From an uncultured Prevotella sp. (lineage in GTDB: Bacteria; Bacteroidota; Bacteroidia; Bacteroidales; Bacteroidaceae): a stretch of DNA of 35,930 nt. Made by a program: the position numbers and the translations under genes. The DNA lies in contig ONDK01000034.1 in NCBI GenBank assembly GCA_900316565.1, positions 1 through 35,930 of the forward strand, given 5' to 3'. This document shows positions 1-7,750 of the stretch, in pieces. The notes below the pieces were generated by a model. The model was not told the origin of the DNA and ran no database searches. It worked only from the letters and a program-made list of their open reading frames with translations. The stretch's first letter is position 1. Each line of letters opens with the position of its first letter.

Positions 1-35
1 CTGGGGTATAGGTCGGAAGCTCGCATTCACTCAGA

Positions 36-151
36 GCCTCGGAGAGGTTCAGACACGTAGTGTGTACATACATAAAGCTATCACCATTAGTCCTATAAGA
101 CAACCATTAGGATATAATGATGAACACTACGCGTATGTGCCTCTCCGAGGC
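36..151. repeat. 116-bp imperfect inverted repeat (MITE- or REP-like)
   Basis: The outer arms 36-63 and 124-151 are reverse complements over 28 positions. The first 12 (gcctcggagagg / cctctccgaggc) and the last 8 (cgtagtgt / acactacg) match exactly, with about half matching in between. The interior of about 60 bp is AT-rich and non-coding. No transposase or obvious target-site duplication is visible, so whether it is a mobile miniature element or a folded intergenic repeat is open. Confidence 0.6.
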
Positions 152-178
152 ACGGAGTAAGGTTCCCGCCATCTACTT

Positions 179-217
179 ACCACAGGCTGCACTCGCTTCG
201 CTCGTTTAGCCTGGGGT
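179..217. repeat. REP-like hairpin
   Basis: The arms accacaggct (179-188) and agcctggggt (208-217) pair at 9 of 10 positions around a 19-nt loop. It lies 27 bp after the inverted repeat at 36-151, and the first bases of the window (ctggggta) resemble its right arm. This suggests several pieces of one dispersed repeat family. The function is unknown. Confidence 0.5.
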
Positions 218-230
218 TACTGACAGTCAG

Positions 231-326
231 AATCTCCGAGGCTGTGAGCGACATTAATTAAATGTATTCTCACAAAGCCGCAAAGAACGCAAAGCTTCCG
301 CCTAGCAATCTCAGAGGCTGTCAGCG
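231..326. repeat. Two direct copies of a 20-bp intergenic motif
   Basis: aatctccgaggctgtgagcg (231-250) recurs as aatctcagaggctgtcagcg (307-326) with 2 mismatches. The same core (tctccgaggc) is present at 142-151 and, inverted, at 36-45, so four copies lie within 300 bp. The sequence between is AT-rich and I see no gene in it. Confidence 0.55.
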
Positions 327-486
327 TTTCATCCCGGTCATTAAGTTGGCACATCTGAAACTTGAATATCAACATGTTGGGGATTGAATAAAGCCGAAGA
401 AATCTTGGATACAACAAATTGAACGCCCTAATTGCGAGCCAAACAAAGGCTAACGACAGTGCTATTATTTCTCTGTTTCATAGTAT

Positions 487-596
487 GACGGCCGTCGCGC
501 TATCTTATGACGACCGCCACGCAATTATTTGACGACCGCCACGCAATTATGCGACGACCGTCATATGTTCGCGTGACGGTCGTCGCAGGTTTTAGA
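487..596. repeat. Tandem array, 5 units of 22 bp with palindromic core
   Basis: Units begin at 487, 509, 531, 553 and 575, exactly 22 bp apart. Each opens with a 10-bp near-palindrome of consensus GACGRYCGYC (gacggccgtc, gacgaccgcc twice, gacgaccgtc, gacggtcgtc). The two central units are identical over 20 bp; the spacer of the others diverges. Conserved palindromic cores at about two helical turns look like an array of dimer-binding sites on one DNA face, but an inert slippage-derived repeat is equally possible. I see no gene in 1-772 apart from these repeats; the stretch 597-772 shows nothing recognisable. Confidence 0.75.
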
Positions 597-772
597 CATA
601 GCATTGTTAGACTAATGGTCAAGTATTAGTAAATTGGAAAATTTCCCTAAACTAATTGGAATACACAAGACCTTCAGATAAGGTGCGACCCTCTCGTTAC
701 GACAACTCTTATCAATACCTTACAACATTAGGCAGTTCCAAATTCCTTTATAACAGACATCCTACTTTAACT

Positions 773-3367
773 CTAAAAATGATAGGCTCCGCCAATGGTC
801 AGTTCGTAGGTGTGGCTATGCTTATTCTTATGATATGTGTACTGTGTCAGGCGGTTATAGAAGGCGGCATTGATTTGTATGTGCCATCCCCGTGCGATAT
901 GTATCTGCGCCACCGGAGAGATAACAAGGAGTTGCGCGTTGCTCTTGTCGCCTTGCGAGTTGAGGAAGATGGGGTTGGAGCCGGGGGCGTCATAGTCTTT
1001 CTTCTCATAACCTTTCCATGTGTAGAGGCGGTAGTATTCGACGTTAAGGGCGAAGAGTCCGAACTTCTTGAACGTCATACGTGTGTTCGACTTCCATCCG
1101 AAGCCACTGCCGATGTTGTAGTCGCGGTCGATGAAGTGGTAATAGTCGCTCTTGCTGCCACCAAGTATGATGCCGTTGAGGAAGAAACGCTGCTCCAGGA
1201 GCGACAGGCTACCCGTAGCCGGAAACTGAAGGATAAGGCCCGGACCGAAGGCGGCGGTCTCGCTGATCTCGAACGGGTTCCGCATGTCGGAGCCTTTGAT
1301 GCTGTCGGAGGCATAGTAGTCGAAATGCTGATAAACACCCCACTGTGCCCTGAAGACCTTTCCTTCATAGAGGTCATGACCGTAGAGTCGTCCTATGAGG
1401 TGGACGTCGCTAAGTAGCGGCTGGGAGCCTATGTTGAAGCCGAAATCCGCGGAGAAATAGTCGTACGGCTGTGTCGGCTCGTCGGCAAAGGCATCGCCGT
1501 ACTCCATGTGGAAGCCAAGCCGCAGGTTGTGGCTTCCACGGGTCATATGGCCTTCGTCGGCAACATAACGCTCACCGATGAGCACCGACGCGTCGACGGG
1601 TATGCGGTCGTAGTCGTGATAGAGGTTATGGCTGGTGCGCACACGCCAAGCATCACCACTGATGATGCGGTTGAGGGCTCGGATAGGATTAAGCACGCCG
1701 GCGGCAAACTCATGCCAGAAACGGGGCCACCCGCTCTGACTGTCGTCGAGGGCAAGGGCAGAGGTGCGGTAGAGGACTTCTCCGATGGCAATGCCGCCGA
1801 AGGTAGTGGAGAAGACGTCGTTGATGGCTGCAGGCTCGTTCTCACCCCAGAACTCCCACATCAGACTGCCGCCGAGGACGTAAGGACAGCTCTCCCAGAA
1901 GTTAAGACCGTGGGTACGGGCACTGTTGAAGTAGAGGTTTCCGTGATATGGATGGGCAAACTGGTTGGTGGAGAACTGGTCGTTGTCCCACACAAAGCCA
2001 TTGCGGAAGTTGTCTGCCCATGTGGAGGGATTTGTCTTGGCGTAGTCGGCATTGAGGACGAAACGGTCGAAATAATGGACGAAGAGGTTTATGCCGGCAT
2101 CCTCGGCGAGGGCACGCCACGGGTGCTTAACATTGAACTGCGGAAGGGTGTAGGCAAAGAGGCTGTCGCGTTCCGTGCCGGTGTAAGAGACGGACGTCCC
2201 GGAGAATTCCTCAGCGTATTTCTTAGGCTGTACTAAGCGGGAGACATAGCTGCCAGGACGTCTCAGAGGACGGAGGTCTACGTTGAGTCCGGCCTCAAGG
2301 AGGGGTTTGTCACCGTATTTCCGGTGATGGTTGTACCACCGTGTCTGTTCCAGCCCTGTGGAGATGAAGGCTCCTATATAGCGGTTGAACTCGTAGTCGG
2401 CATTCAGGCGCCACTGGAAAGAGTAGAGGCGTTCGGGCCGTGTGGCGGTCTCCTCACGGAAGGTCTCGATATGTGAGAAGCCGATGTCGGTGCTGAGGGA
2501 TATTCTCGGCGAGACCTTAAGGTACTGGCCTATGCGGTAACCAAGGGAACCGGAATAGCGCTGGGTGCCAAGGCCGGAATGGAAGGAGCCGAGGTTGAGG
2601 ATGTAATAGGTGCTGCGGTTGCGGAAGCGCACACCGAAGTTGAGTTTGTCGACGTTACCGGCCGAGGTCATGAACTGCATCCGCGTGTGGGGGTTGATGT
2701 TTATAAGTCCGAGATGACGGCTGTCGCATTCATTGGTCATATTGACGAAACCTATCTGATAGCCCTTCGGATTGCGGTCAGCAACATTTATAATGCCAAA
2801 TTGAAAGCCGCGGAGCGTGTCGGCATAGTTATAGGAGCCAAACTGGAAGCCGCGCTGGTCACCGGAATTGATGTTCAGCATGCCGACTTGTACGCCGCCG
2901 TCCATGCCCCGTGCCACATTCGTAACGCCTACAATCTGCACGCCGCGCAATGGCTGCACGGAGATATTCGAGAGCAGGCCTATCTGCAAGCCATGCTGGT
3001 AATGTGCCACATTGACGGCACCCAGCTGCAAGCCTCTCATACGGCCTGCGACAAGGCTGAGTATTCCAGATGCCTGGACACCATCCGACGAGCCCAGGTC
3101 GGCATTGAGCAGACCACCTATGCTGAAGCCTTTCATATAGCTGCCGACACCCGACTTCAGTATTCCGAGCTGGAAGCCTTTCAATGTATCGACATGATTC
3201 CATAGACCGATATTCAATGGGGTAACGCGCAAGGAGTCGGCAGCCCTGAGCTTGCCTCCAAAGGCTATGTTGGAGTAATGGTGCTTAGGGATGTACGTAT
3301 GCTCTGCCTGTGCGAAGGCATGAAGAGTGATAAGAAGCAAACAAGCGAGTAGTGGTATCTTCTTCAT
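773..3367 (-). CDS. DUF3943 outer-membrane-type protein with N-terminal GxQxG repeats
   Basis: An 864-residue exported protein of unknown function. A signal peptide (about residues 1-19) ends AFA with Gln20 next, a classic Bacteroidota signal-peptidase-I site followed by Gln. Residues about 62-212 contain ten degenerate repeats of about 16 residues around G-[FLVY]-Q-[LIVF]-G (near 64, 80, 96, 112, 126, 142, 158, 173, 187, 202), resembling the surface-repeat families that probably fold as a beta-solenoid. Residues about 415-545 match DUF3943 as I know it (NQFAHPYHG, GLNFWES, GGSLMWEFWGE, the conserved AIND). The remainder alternates short hydrophobic and aromatic strands and ends in HF, typical of an outer-membrane barrel. 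It has its own promoter and is separated from the upstream protease gene by 323 bp. No catalytic motif is seen. Confidence 0.8.
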   Translation of the reverse strand: MKKIPLLACLLLITLHAFAQAEHTYIPKHHYSNIAFGGKLRAADSLRVTPLNIGLWNHVDTLKGFQLGILKSGVGSYMKGFSIGGLLNADLGSSDGVQASGILSLVAGRMRGLQLGAVNVAHYQHGLQIGLLSNISVQPLRGVQIVGVTNVARGMDGGVQVGMLNINSGDQRGFQFGSYNYADTLRGFQFGIINVADRNPKGYQIGFVNMTNECDSRHLGLININPHTRMQFMTSAGNVDKLNFGVRFRNRSTYYILNLGSFHSGLGTQRYSGSLGYRIGQYLKVSPRISLSTDIGFSHIETFREETATRPERLYSFQWRLNADYEFNRYIGAFISTGLEQTRWYNHHRKYGDKPLLEAGLNVDLRPLRRPGSYVSRLVQPKKYAEEFSGTSVSYTGTERDSLFAYTLPQFNVKHPWRALAEDAGINLFVHYFDRFVLNADYAKTNPSTWADNFRNGFVWDNDQFSTNQFAHPYHGNLYFNSARTHGLNFWESCPYVLGGSLMWEFWGENEPAAINDVFSTTFGGIAIGEVLYRTSALALDDSQSGWPRFWHEFAAGVLNPIRALNRIISGDAWRVRTSHNLYHDYDRIPVDASVLIGERYVADEGHMTRGSHNLRLGFHMEYGDAFADEPTQPYDYFSADFGFNIGSQPLLSDVHLIGRLYGHDLYEGKVFRAQWGVYQHFDYYASDSIKGSDMRNPFEISETAAFGPGLILQFPATGSLSLLEQRFFLNGIILGGSKSDYYHFIDRDYNIGSGFGWKSNTRMTFKKFGLFALNVEYYRLYTWKGYEKKDYDAPGSNPIFLNSQGDKSNAQLLVISPVAQIHIARGWHIQINAAFYNRLTQYTYHKNKHSHTYELTIGGAYHF

Positions 3368-3690
3368 TGGCGTACTTATTTAAGCTACAAAAATAGTTAT
3401 TTATTTCCCTATCCACAAGTTTTGGTCCGCATTTTTCTACTTTAAAACCATACATGCAGAGAAAATGGACATCAAAAGGCGCACTATGTGCAACTTACTG
3501 TCAAAAAGGAACTGACAAACGGCACGAGGGCGACATAGCGACAGTAACGAGAAGAAATAAAAGCAATGGATGGGAAAATACCAGGCATTTTAGGCATGGC
3601 AAAGGAGATGTATCCTTCTGGCTATTCCCAACCATTGCTTCATCGGCTGCCGGCCTTAAGCCTGACATGCCTCTAAACATCACAACACTC
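3368..3690. other. Intergenic region with long-armed hairpin
   Basis: Apart from the DUF3943 promoter, the main structure is an inverted repeat: 3561-3576 pairs with 3625-3640 at 15 of 16 positions around a 48-nt loop. It begins about 50 nt downstream of the protease stop on the minus strand, so it could terminate or stabilise the protease transcript. There is no clear U-tract and no convincing gene. Confidence 0.4.
3388..3418 (-). promoter_or_regulatory. Bacteroidota-type promoter of the DUF3943 gene
   Basis: Read on the minus strand, tatttttg (3388-3395) fits the -7 box TAnnTTTG. A TTG lies 20 nt upstream (about 3416-3418) in the -33 position. The box is about 20 nt from the ATG, giving a very short leader. 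Confidence 0.5.
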
Positions 3691-6564
3691 TCAGTTCACA
3701 TACTTTTTGCCGTTGATAATGTATATTCCGCGGGGGAGTGTCTTGAGGTACGCACCGACATCGGGGGTTCTGACGGTTGCAAGGCGTACACCATGAATGC
3801 TATAGACGATGACCCAAGGCTCATCACCGGCTGACAGGCCGCTAATGCCGGTGGCATCGCTCCTGGAACCGAAGAGCTGAAGCTCTGCAAGCTGCAAGTC
3901 GTTCTGGTCAGAGGAATAGACTGACGAGACTGTGAACCGGATAAACTTGTAGGAGCCCGTTGGTCTGACAGTATATGCCTTCGTCTGGTAACGGTAGCTG
4001 AAGTTCTGGTCCTGCCGGGAGTCAATGAGTTCCCACATAATGGAATCGTTTGAGCCTTCCAGCATCCATGCTCTCGGGTCGCGGGAACGGAAATCGTTGG
4101 CGGAAGTGAGAGCATAGGACGTCAGGAGTAACGGACGCTCCGACTTGTAGATAACCCACGCCGGGAGTGCGTCATATCGTGCGCATAGCTTGGTGTCTGC
4201 CCTATTATCGAACAGATTTCCAATTCCCTCGCCGTCATAAGGGCTGAGATTGGACGAGAGGAACATCTCTCCGTCAGTGCCGCTTGCATCGGTAAGGTCG
4301 GAAGGCGAGATGTAGGTGCCAGGAACATTGTTGACAATGATGCCGTAGGTGTCGTCGCGCCATAGTGTGTCAGTACCTTCGGCATTGAGTACATAGAGGG
4401 TGAACAAATACTTTCCCTTGCCGATGGACGATGCGCCGATGCCTCCAAAGTAATACGTATTCCCAGCAGAGTAGTTGCCACTGGGGTATGTCCAGTTGTA
4501 AGCAAGGATCCTTTCGCCAGTCGTTTCATCAAGAGCCTCAATATCGAAATGTATCACATAGCTGCCTGATTCGTTGACTTTCAAGCTGAATGTACAATCA
4601 TTGAACTCGTCATCGGCAAGGGTCTTGAACATTCTGTCACCATAGAGCTTCCAATCTGTACTTATAGTGTATTCGCCTGGCAGGTTCATGGAGACAAGGG
4701 TGAGCGATGTTCCCTTGGAATGGCCCGGCTGAATGACGATGCCCTTTATAGAATCCAGCGGGCAGGTACCATCCTTATCGGCGCAAAGCCAGACGTTATA
4801 GATGCCAGCTTCCACAGGGCTCCATTCCACCTCATAATCACTGCTGGAACCGATGTCTACGCTTACGCCTTTGGTCATAACGAAACGGCCACGGTCTGTG
4901 GTCTTGCTGGCAAAGAAGTACAGGTCGCCGGAATATTTGTCCTCACCGGTATTGGTGGCACTAAATCTAAGTTTCATGGGAATATTCGCCAGCTTGGGAC
5001 CATCAGCCGACAAGCCGGTTACAGTCAGACTGTAGAGGGGATGGGAATAGAACAGCATGGGCTTGTCGTCGGAGACCACAACTGAGGTATATCTGCCCGG
5101 AGACCACAGGGAATGCCACTCCTTCTCTTCATGCGACTTGCCAATGGGTATGACTTTGTATTCGCCGGAACTGCTGAAGGACTTGTCCAAATTGAAAAGA
5201 AGGTATCCGTAATTGGCAGGTGGAATGGTTACCGTATAGCAAGTCTTTCTGTTCGGAAGGAACAGTGGGGTGATTGTGCCGTCATCATCCAACAAGCCAT
5301 AGCCGACATCAAAGGTATCGCTTGCAGGTCCGCCGTTATACACGTAATAGAAGAAATAGGTCTCGTCATTATATCTGTACGTGCTGAAGTCAGTGGCAAA
5401 CAATTGGAACTGTGGCGCACCGCCCTGATACGGCTTAATGCCTACAACGGCTTCCTGGTCATAGTTGTAACCGGCTCCGACACCGGCTCCGCCTATGCCA
5501 GAGCCGCTAGGCTCAAGGACCGATAGCAGGAATGCTCCATCACAATAACCGCCCCATCCCCAGTTTACGTAATAGTAGTCGTTGCCAGAATAGCCGTCAA
5601 TGACAAATGCATGACCGCTGCTTTCCGATGGATGGCCTGCATAAAGGACAGGACGTCCGCTTTGAAGCTCTGAATATATAAGGTTTTCCCATTCAACTGT
5701 TGTATAAGCCTCGCGACGGACATACTTCAAGGAGGGGTCCATACCAAAGTACTTTACGAAGGACTCTGGGACAAAACCATAGTATCCACTGGTGGAGCCG
5801 TCGGGAGATGATGCGTAATGGGTGGTTATGGACGTTCCGCAATATGACATTAGTTCGGCTATCGCTCTGCCATCGCCGCTGTCCATGCCGCTCCAATTGA
5901 TGATTCCGCCGCAGCCATTATATCCATCGACCTTCACATGGATTGAATCGGGCCAGAAGACATCATACTCATAGCCTGGAATAGTGTTCTTCAGCTCACC
6001 AGGCATCTTGTCGGGATACTTCTGATAGTTATAATAAAGCACTTGCGCCATAGCTGTGGACACGCAACCAGTATAGGCTTTCACGCCATTGACAGTGGGA
6101 CAATAGGTGTTGTAAGGCTCGCCCTGGTTCCATTTGGTTTGCAGCAATGGTGCAATGGAGACCTTTCCGGAGGACGGCTGAGCGGCTCTTGGCAAGGCAT
6201 TGTTTCTCCGTATGTACTCTATCTGACGGGAGTACTCATCAAGCCAGCCAAGAACATTTGCAGGAACATTGCTCATGTCGAAGATTCCGGTAGTGGAATA
6301 GCCAAGGATCTCAGGAGTACGGTCATCGCCGGAAATAACCACAAAGCCGCTGTCTTTGGCGTTAAAGACATAGTACGGTGATGTACTTGCAGGGGAACTT
6401 CCACGACGTGGCGCCATCATCGCCGGTGAGCTGCCGTCGAAAGTCAGGCCATGCGCGGCAAAGAACCTGCCTGCCTTGGCCCTGGCTTGCCTTTGTGTTA
6501 CCGGATTTGCAGATAGTGTTAATGCAAAGATGGATAATAGGATAAAAGGTATTATTCGTCTCAT
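3691..6564 (-). CDS. Secreted C10-family cysteine protease (streptopain/interpain-like), probable T9SS substrate
   Basis: A 957-residue exported protease. A signal peptide (about 1-18) is followed by a propeptide with the pattern YYVFNAKDSGFVVISGDD (64-81) typical of C10 zymogens. The catalytic Cys167 lies in TGCVSTAMAQ, His318 in SSGHAFVIDGY, and Asn334-Trp335 in VNWGWGG, so the active site is intact. The middle (about 385-740) looks like Ig-like or adhesive beta modules. A discoidin (F5/8-C-like) domain follows at about 775-900, including NLFDNRADT and AWMLEGSND. The last 50 residues (VIVYSIHGVRLAT ... RGIYIINGKKYVN) resemble a type IX secretion C-terminal sorting domain. Family members degrade host proteins extracellularly; targeting by the discoidin domain is inference. 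It appears monocistronic. Confidence 0.9.
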   Translation of the reverse strand: MRRIIPFILLSIFALTLSANPVTQRQARAKAGRFFAAHGLTFDGSSPAMMAPRRGSSPASTSPYYVFNAKDSGFVVISGDDRTPEILGYSTTGIFDMSNVPANVLGWLDEYSRQIEYIRRNNALPRAAQPSSGKVSIAPLLQTKWNQGEPYNTYCPTVNGVKAYTGCVSTAMAQVLYYNYQKYPDKMPGELKNTIPGYEYDVFWPDSIHVKVDGYNGCGGIINWSGMDSGDGRAIAELMSYCGTSITTHYASSPDGSTSGYYGFVPESFVKYFGMDPSLKYVRREAYTTVEWENLIYSELQSGRPVLYAGHPSESSGHAFVIDGYSGNDYYYVNWGWGGYCDGAFLLSVLEPSGSGIGGAGVGAGYNYDQEAVVGIKPYQGGAPQFQLFATDFSTYRYNDETYFFYYVYNGGPASDTFDVGYGLLDDDGTITPLFLPNRKTCYTVTIPPANYGYLLFNLDKSFSSSGEYKVIPIGKSHEEKEWHSLWSPGRYTSVVVSDDKPMLFYSHPLYSLTVTGLSADGPKLANIPMKLRFSATNTGEDKYSGDLYFFASKTTDRGRFVMTKGVSVDIGSSSDYEVEWSPVEAGIYNVWLCADKDGTCPLDSIKGIVIQPGHSKGTSLTLVSMNLPGEYTISTDWKLYGDRMFKTLADDEFNDCTFSLKVNESGSYVIHFDIEALDETTGERILAYNWTYPSGNYSAGNTYYFGGIGASSIGKGKYLFTLYVLNAEGTDTLWRDDTYGIIVNNVPGTYISPSDLTDASGTDGEMFLSSNLSPYDGEGIGNLFDNRADTKLCARYDALPAWVIYKSERPLLLTSYALTSANDFRSRDPRAWMLEGSNDSIMWELIDSRQDQNFSYRYQTKAYTVRPTGSYKFIRFTVSSVYSSDQNDLQLAELQLFGSRSDATGISGLSAGDEPWVIVYSIHGVRLATVRTPDVGAYLKTLPRGIYIINGKKYVN

Positions 6565-6596
6565 ATGCGTAAAATTAGTGTGTTATGTAATTGACG

Positions 6597-6604
6597 CAAA
6601 TATA
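6597..6604 (-). promoter_or_regulatory. -7 box of the C10 protease promoter
   Basis: On the minus strand tatatttg (6597-6604) matches TAnnTTTG, 33 nt upstream of the protease ATG. The -33 element is weak (a ggttt about 21 nt further up), so activity may depend on an additional factor. Confidence 0.5.
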
Positions 6605-6658
6605 CATCTTTTTTCAACAGCAGGGAAACCAAACGGTAAAAACTAGCAACCATTTGAT

Positions 6659-6688
6659 AAAAAAGTTGTAACATGGATGTTATGCAAC
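6659..6688 (-). terminator. Possible second terminator upstream of the protease gene
   Basis: Minus-strand reading gives the stem gttgcataacat / atgttacaac (6677-6688 with 6665-6674, one 2-nt bulge) followed directly by six T (6659-6664). It lies between the strong frd terminator and the protease promoter and would insulate the latter from read-through. Confidence 0.45.
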
Positions 6689-6689
6689 A

Positions 6690-6842
6690 TAAAAAGGAGC
6701 ACGGAAAAGATGAAGGAAATGGCGTCCTGAGAGGAAGTGGGATGACTTTGGAAAAATAGAAAGTGTATTTCGATGAATAACGGGAAGCCTTTGGAAAGGA
6801 AGATAAGGAAAAGGTGTGAAAAAAAATCGTAAGGAAAGAGAA
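6690..6842. other. Purine-rich non-coding tract
   Basis: About 150 nt on the plus strand consist predominantly of A and G (runs such as aaggagcacggaaaagatgaaggaaa). It lies between the frd terminator and the protease promoter region. I find no credible gene or structured RNA in it; the strand asymmetry is the only notable property. Confidence 0.35.
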
Positions 6843-6843
6843 A

Positions 6844-6872
6844 AGCCCGTTGAACATAACGCTCAACGGGCT
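6844..6872 (-). terminator. Rho-independent terminator of frdCAB
   Basis: The arms agcccgttga (6844-6853) and tcaacgggct (6863-6872) form a perfect 10-bp stem with a 9-nt loop. On the minus strand it is followed by a T-rich run (tttctcttt), and it starts 25 nt after the frdB stop. Confidence 0.85.
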
Positions 6873-6897
6873 AATTCCATATATAGTAAACAATACT

Positions 6898-7653
6898 TTA
6901 GTCGGCAAGCTTGGCCTTGATGAACTCGCGGTTCAGACGGGCAATGTTTGCGATAGACTCGTTCTTCGGGCACTCAGCCTCACAAGCGCGGGTGTTGGTG
7001 CAGTTTCCGAAACCGAGCTCCTCCATCTTCATGACCATAGCCTTGGCGCGTTTTGCGGCCTCAGGACGGCCCTGAGGCAGGAGAGCGAGCTGGCTGACCT
7101 TTGAGGATACGAAGAGCATTGCAGAACCGTTCTTGCAGGCTGCTACACATGCACCACAACCGATACATGTTGCGCAGTCCATGGCCTCATCGGCAGCGTC
7201 CTTCGGGATAAGGATAGCATTGGCATCCTGAGCCTGTCCGGTACGCACGGAGGTGTAACCACCGGCAGCGATAATCTTATCAAAGGCCGAGCGGTCTACC
7301 ATGCAGTCGCGGATAACAGGGAAGGCGGCTGAACGCCAAGGCTCTACGGTGATGACATCGCCATCGTGGAAGCGACGCATGTAGAGCTGGCAGGTTGTAG
7401 CTCCCTGCGCAGGACCATGAGGATGACCGTTGATATAAAGCGAGCACATGCCGCAAATACCCTCACGACAGTCGTGGTCGAAGACAAAAGGCTCCTTGCC
7501 GTCCTCTATCAGCTGCTCGTTAAGGATGTCCAACATCTCGAGGAAGGAGGTATCACCAGGGATGTCCTGCATCTCGAAGGTGTCAAAATGGCCCTTCTCG
7601 TTTGGACCTTTCTGACGCCAGACTTTCAAAGTGAATGATATGTTAGTGTCCAT
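6898..7653 (-). CDS. frdB: Fumarate reductase/succinate dehydrogenase iron-sulfur subunit
   Basis: The electron-transfer subunit of the membrane-bound quinol:fumarate reductase, passing electrons between the FrdC haems and the FrdA flavin at the cytoplasmic face. An N-terminal plant-type ferredoxin domain has 2Fe-2S ligands Cys62, Cys67, Cys70 and Cys88 (CREGICGMC). The C-terminal domain has [14 protein letters not shown] (Cys160-173) and [13 protein letters not shown] (Cys218-228) for the 4Fe-4S and 3Fe-4S clusters. At 251 residues it is of normal family length. It is the last gene of frdCAB, 97 bp after frdA, and is followed by a strong terminator. In anaerobic Bacteroidota this complex mainly reduces fumarate with menaquinol; direction cannot be read from sequence alone. 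Confidence 0.96.
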   Translation of the reverse strand: MDTNISFTLKVWRQKGPNEKGHFDTFEMQDIPGDTSFLEMLDILNEQLIEDGKEPFVFDHDCREGICGMCSLYINGHPHGPAQGATTCQLYMRRFHDGDVITVEPWRSAAFPVIRDCMVDRSAFDKIIAAGGYTSVRTGQAQDANAILIPKDAADEAMDCATCIGCGACVAACKNGSAMLFVSSKVSQLALLPQGRPEAAKRAKAMVMKMEELGFGNCTNTRACEAECPKNESIANIARLNREFIKAKLAD

Positions 7654-7718
7654 TTGTTTTTGTAATCTTAAATGTTAATGTAACATTACCTCGTTAGACC
7701 TTTTCTTGGGTCATGCTT

Positions 7719-7730
7719 CCGCCATGGCGG
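7719..7730. repeat. 12-bp perfect palindrome between frdA and frdB
   Basis: ccgccatggcgg lies 20 nt after the frdA stop in the 97-bp frdA-frdB gap. In the transcript it could form a small GC-rich hairpin, a plausible processing or stability element setting subunit ratio. This is inference only. Confidence 0.35.
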
Positions 7731-7750
7731 CGGTGCTGGGAGGAACATGT

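Noticed and set aside
217-417. 66-codon open frame on the minus strand near the window start
   Set aside because: It crosses two copies of the intergenic direct repeat and has no start signal or recognisable family; most likely translated repeat DNA.
487-596. CRISPR array
   Set aside because: Period of 22 bp is too short, there are no unique spacers of normal length, and no cas genes are in the window.
656-1417. Plus-strand open frame opposite the DUF3943 gene end
   Set aside because: Composition typical of an antisense frame (Val/Glu-rich); the minus-strand gene has signal peptide, repeats and a known domain.
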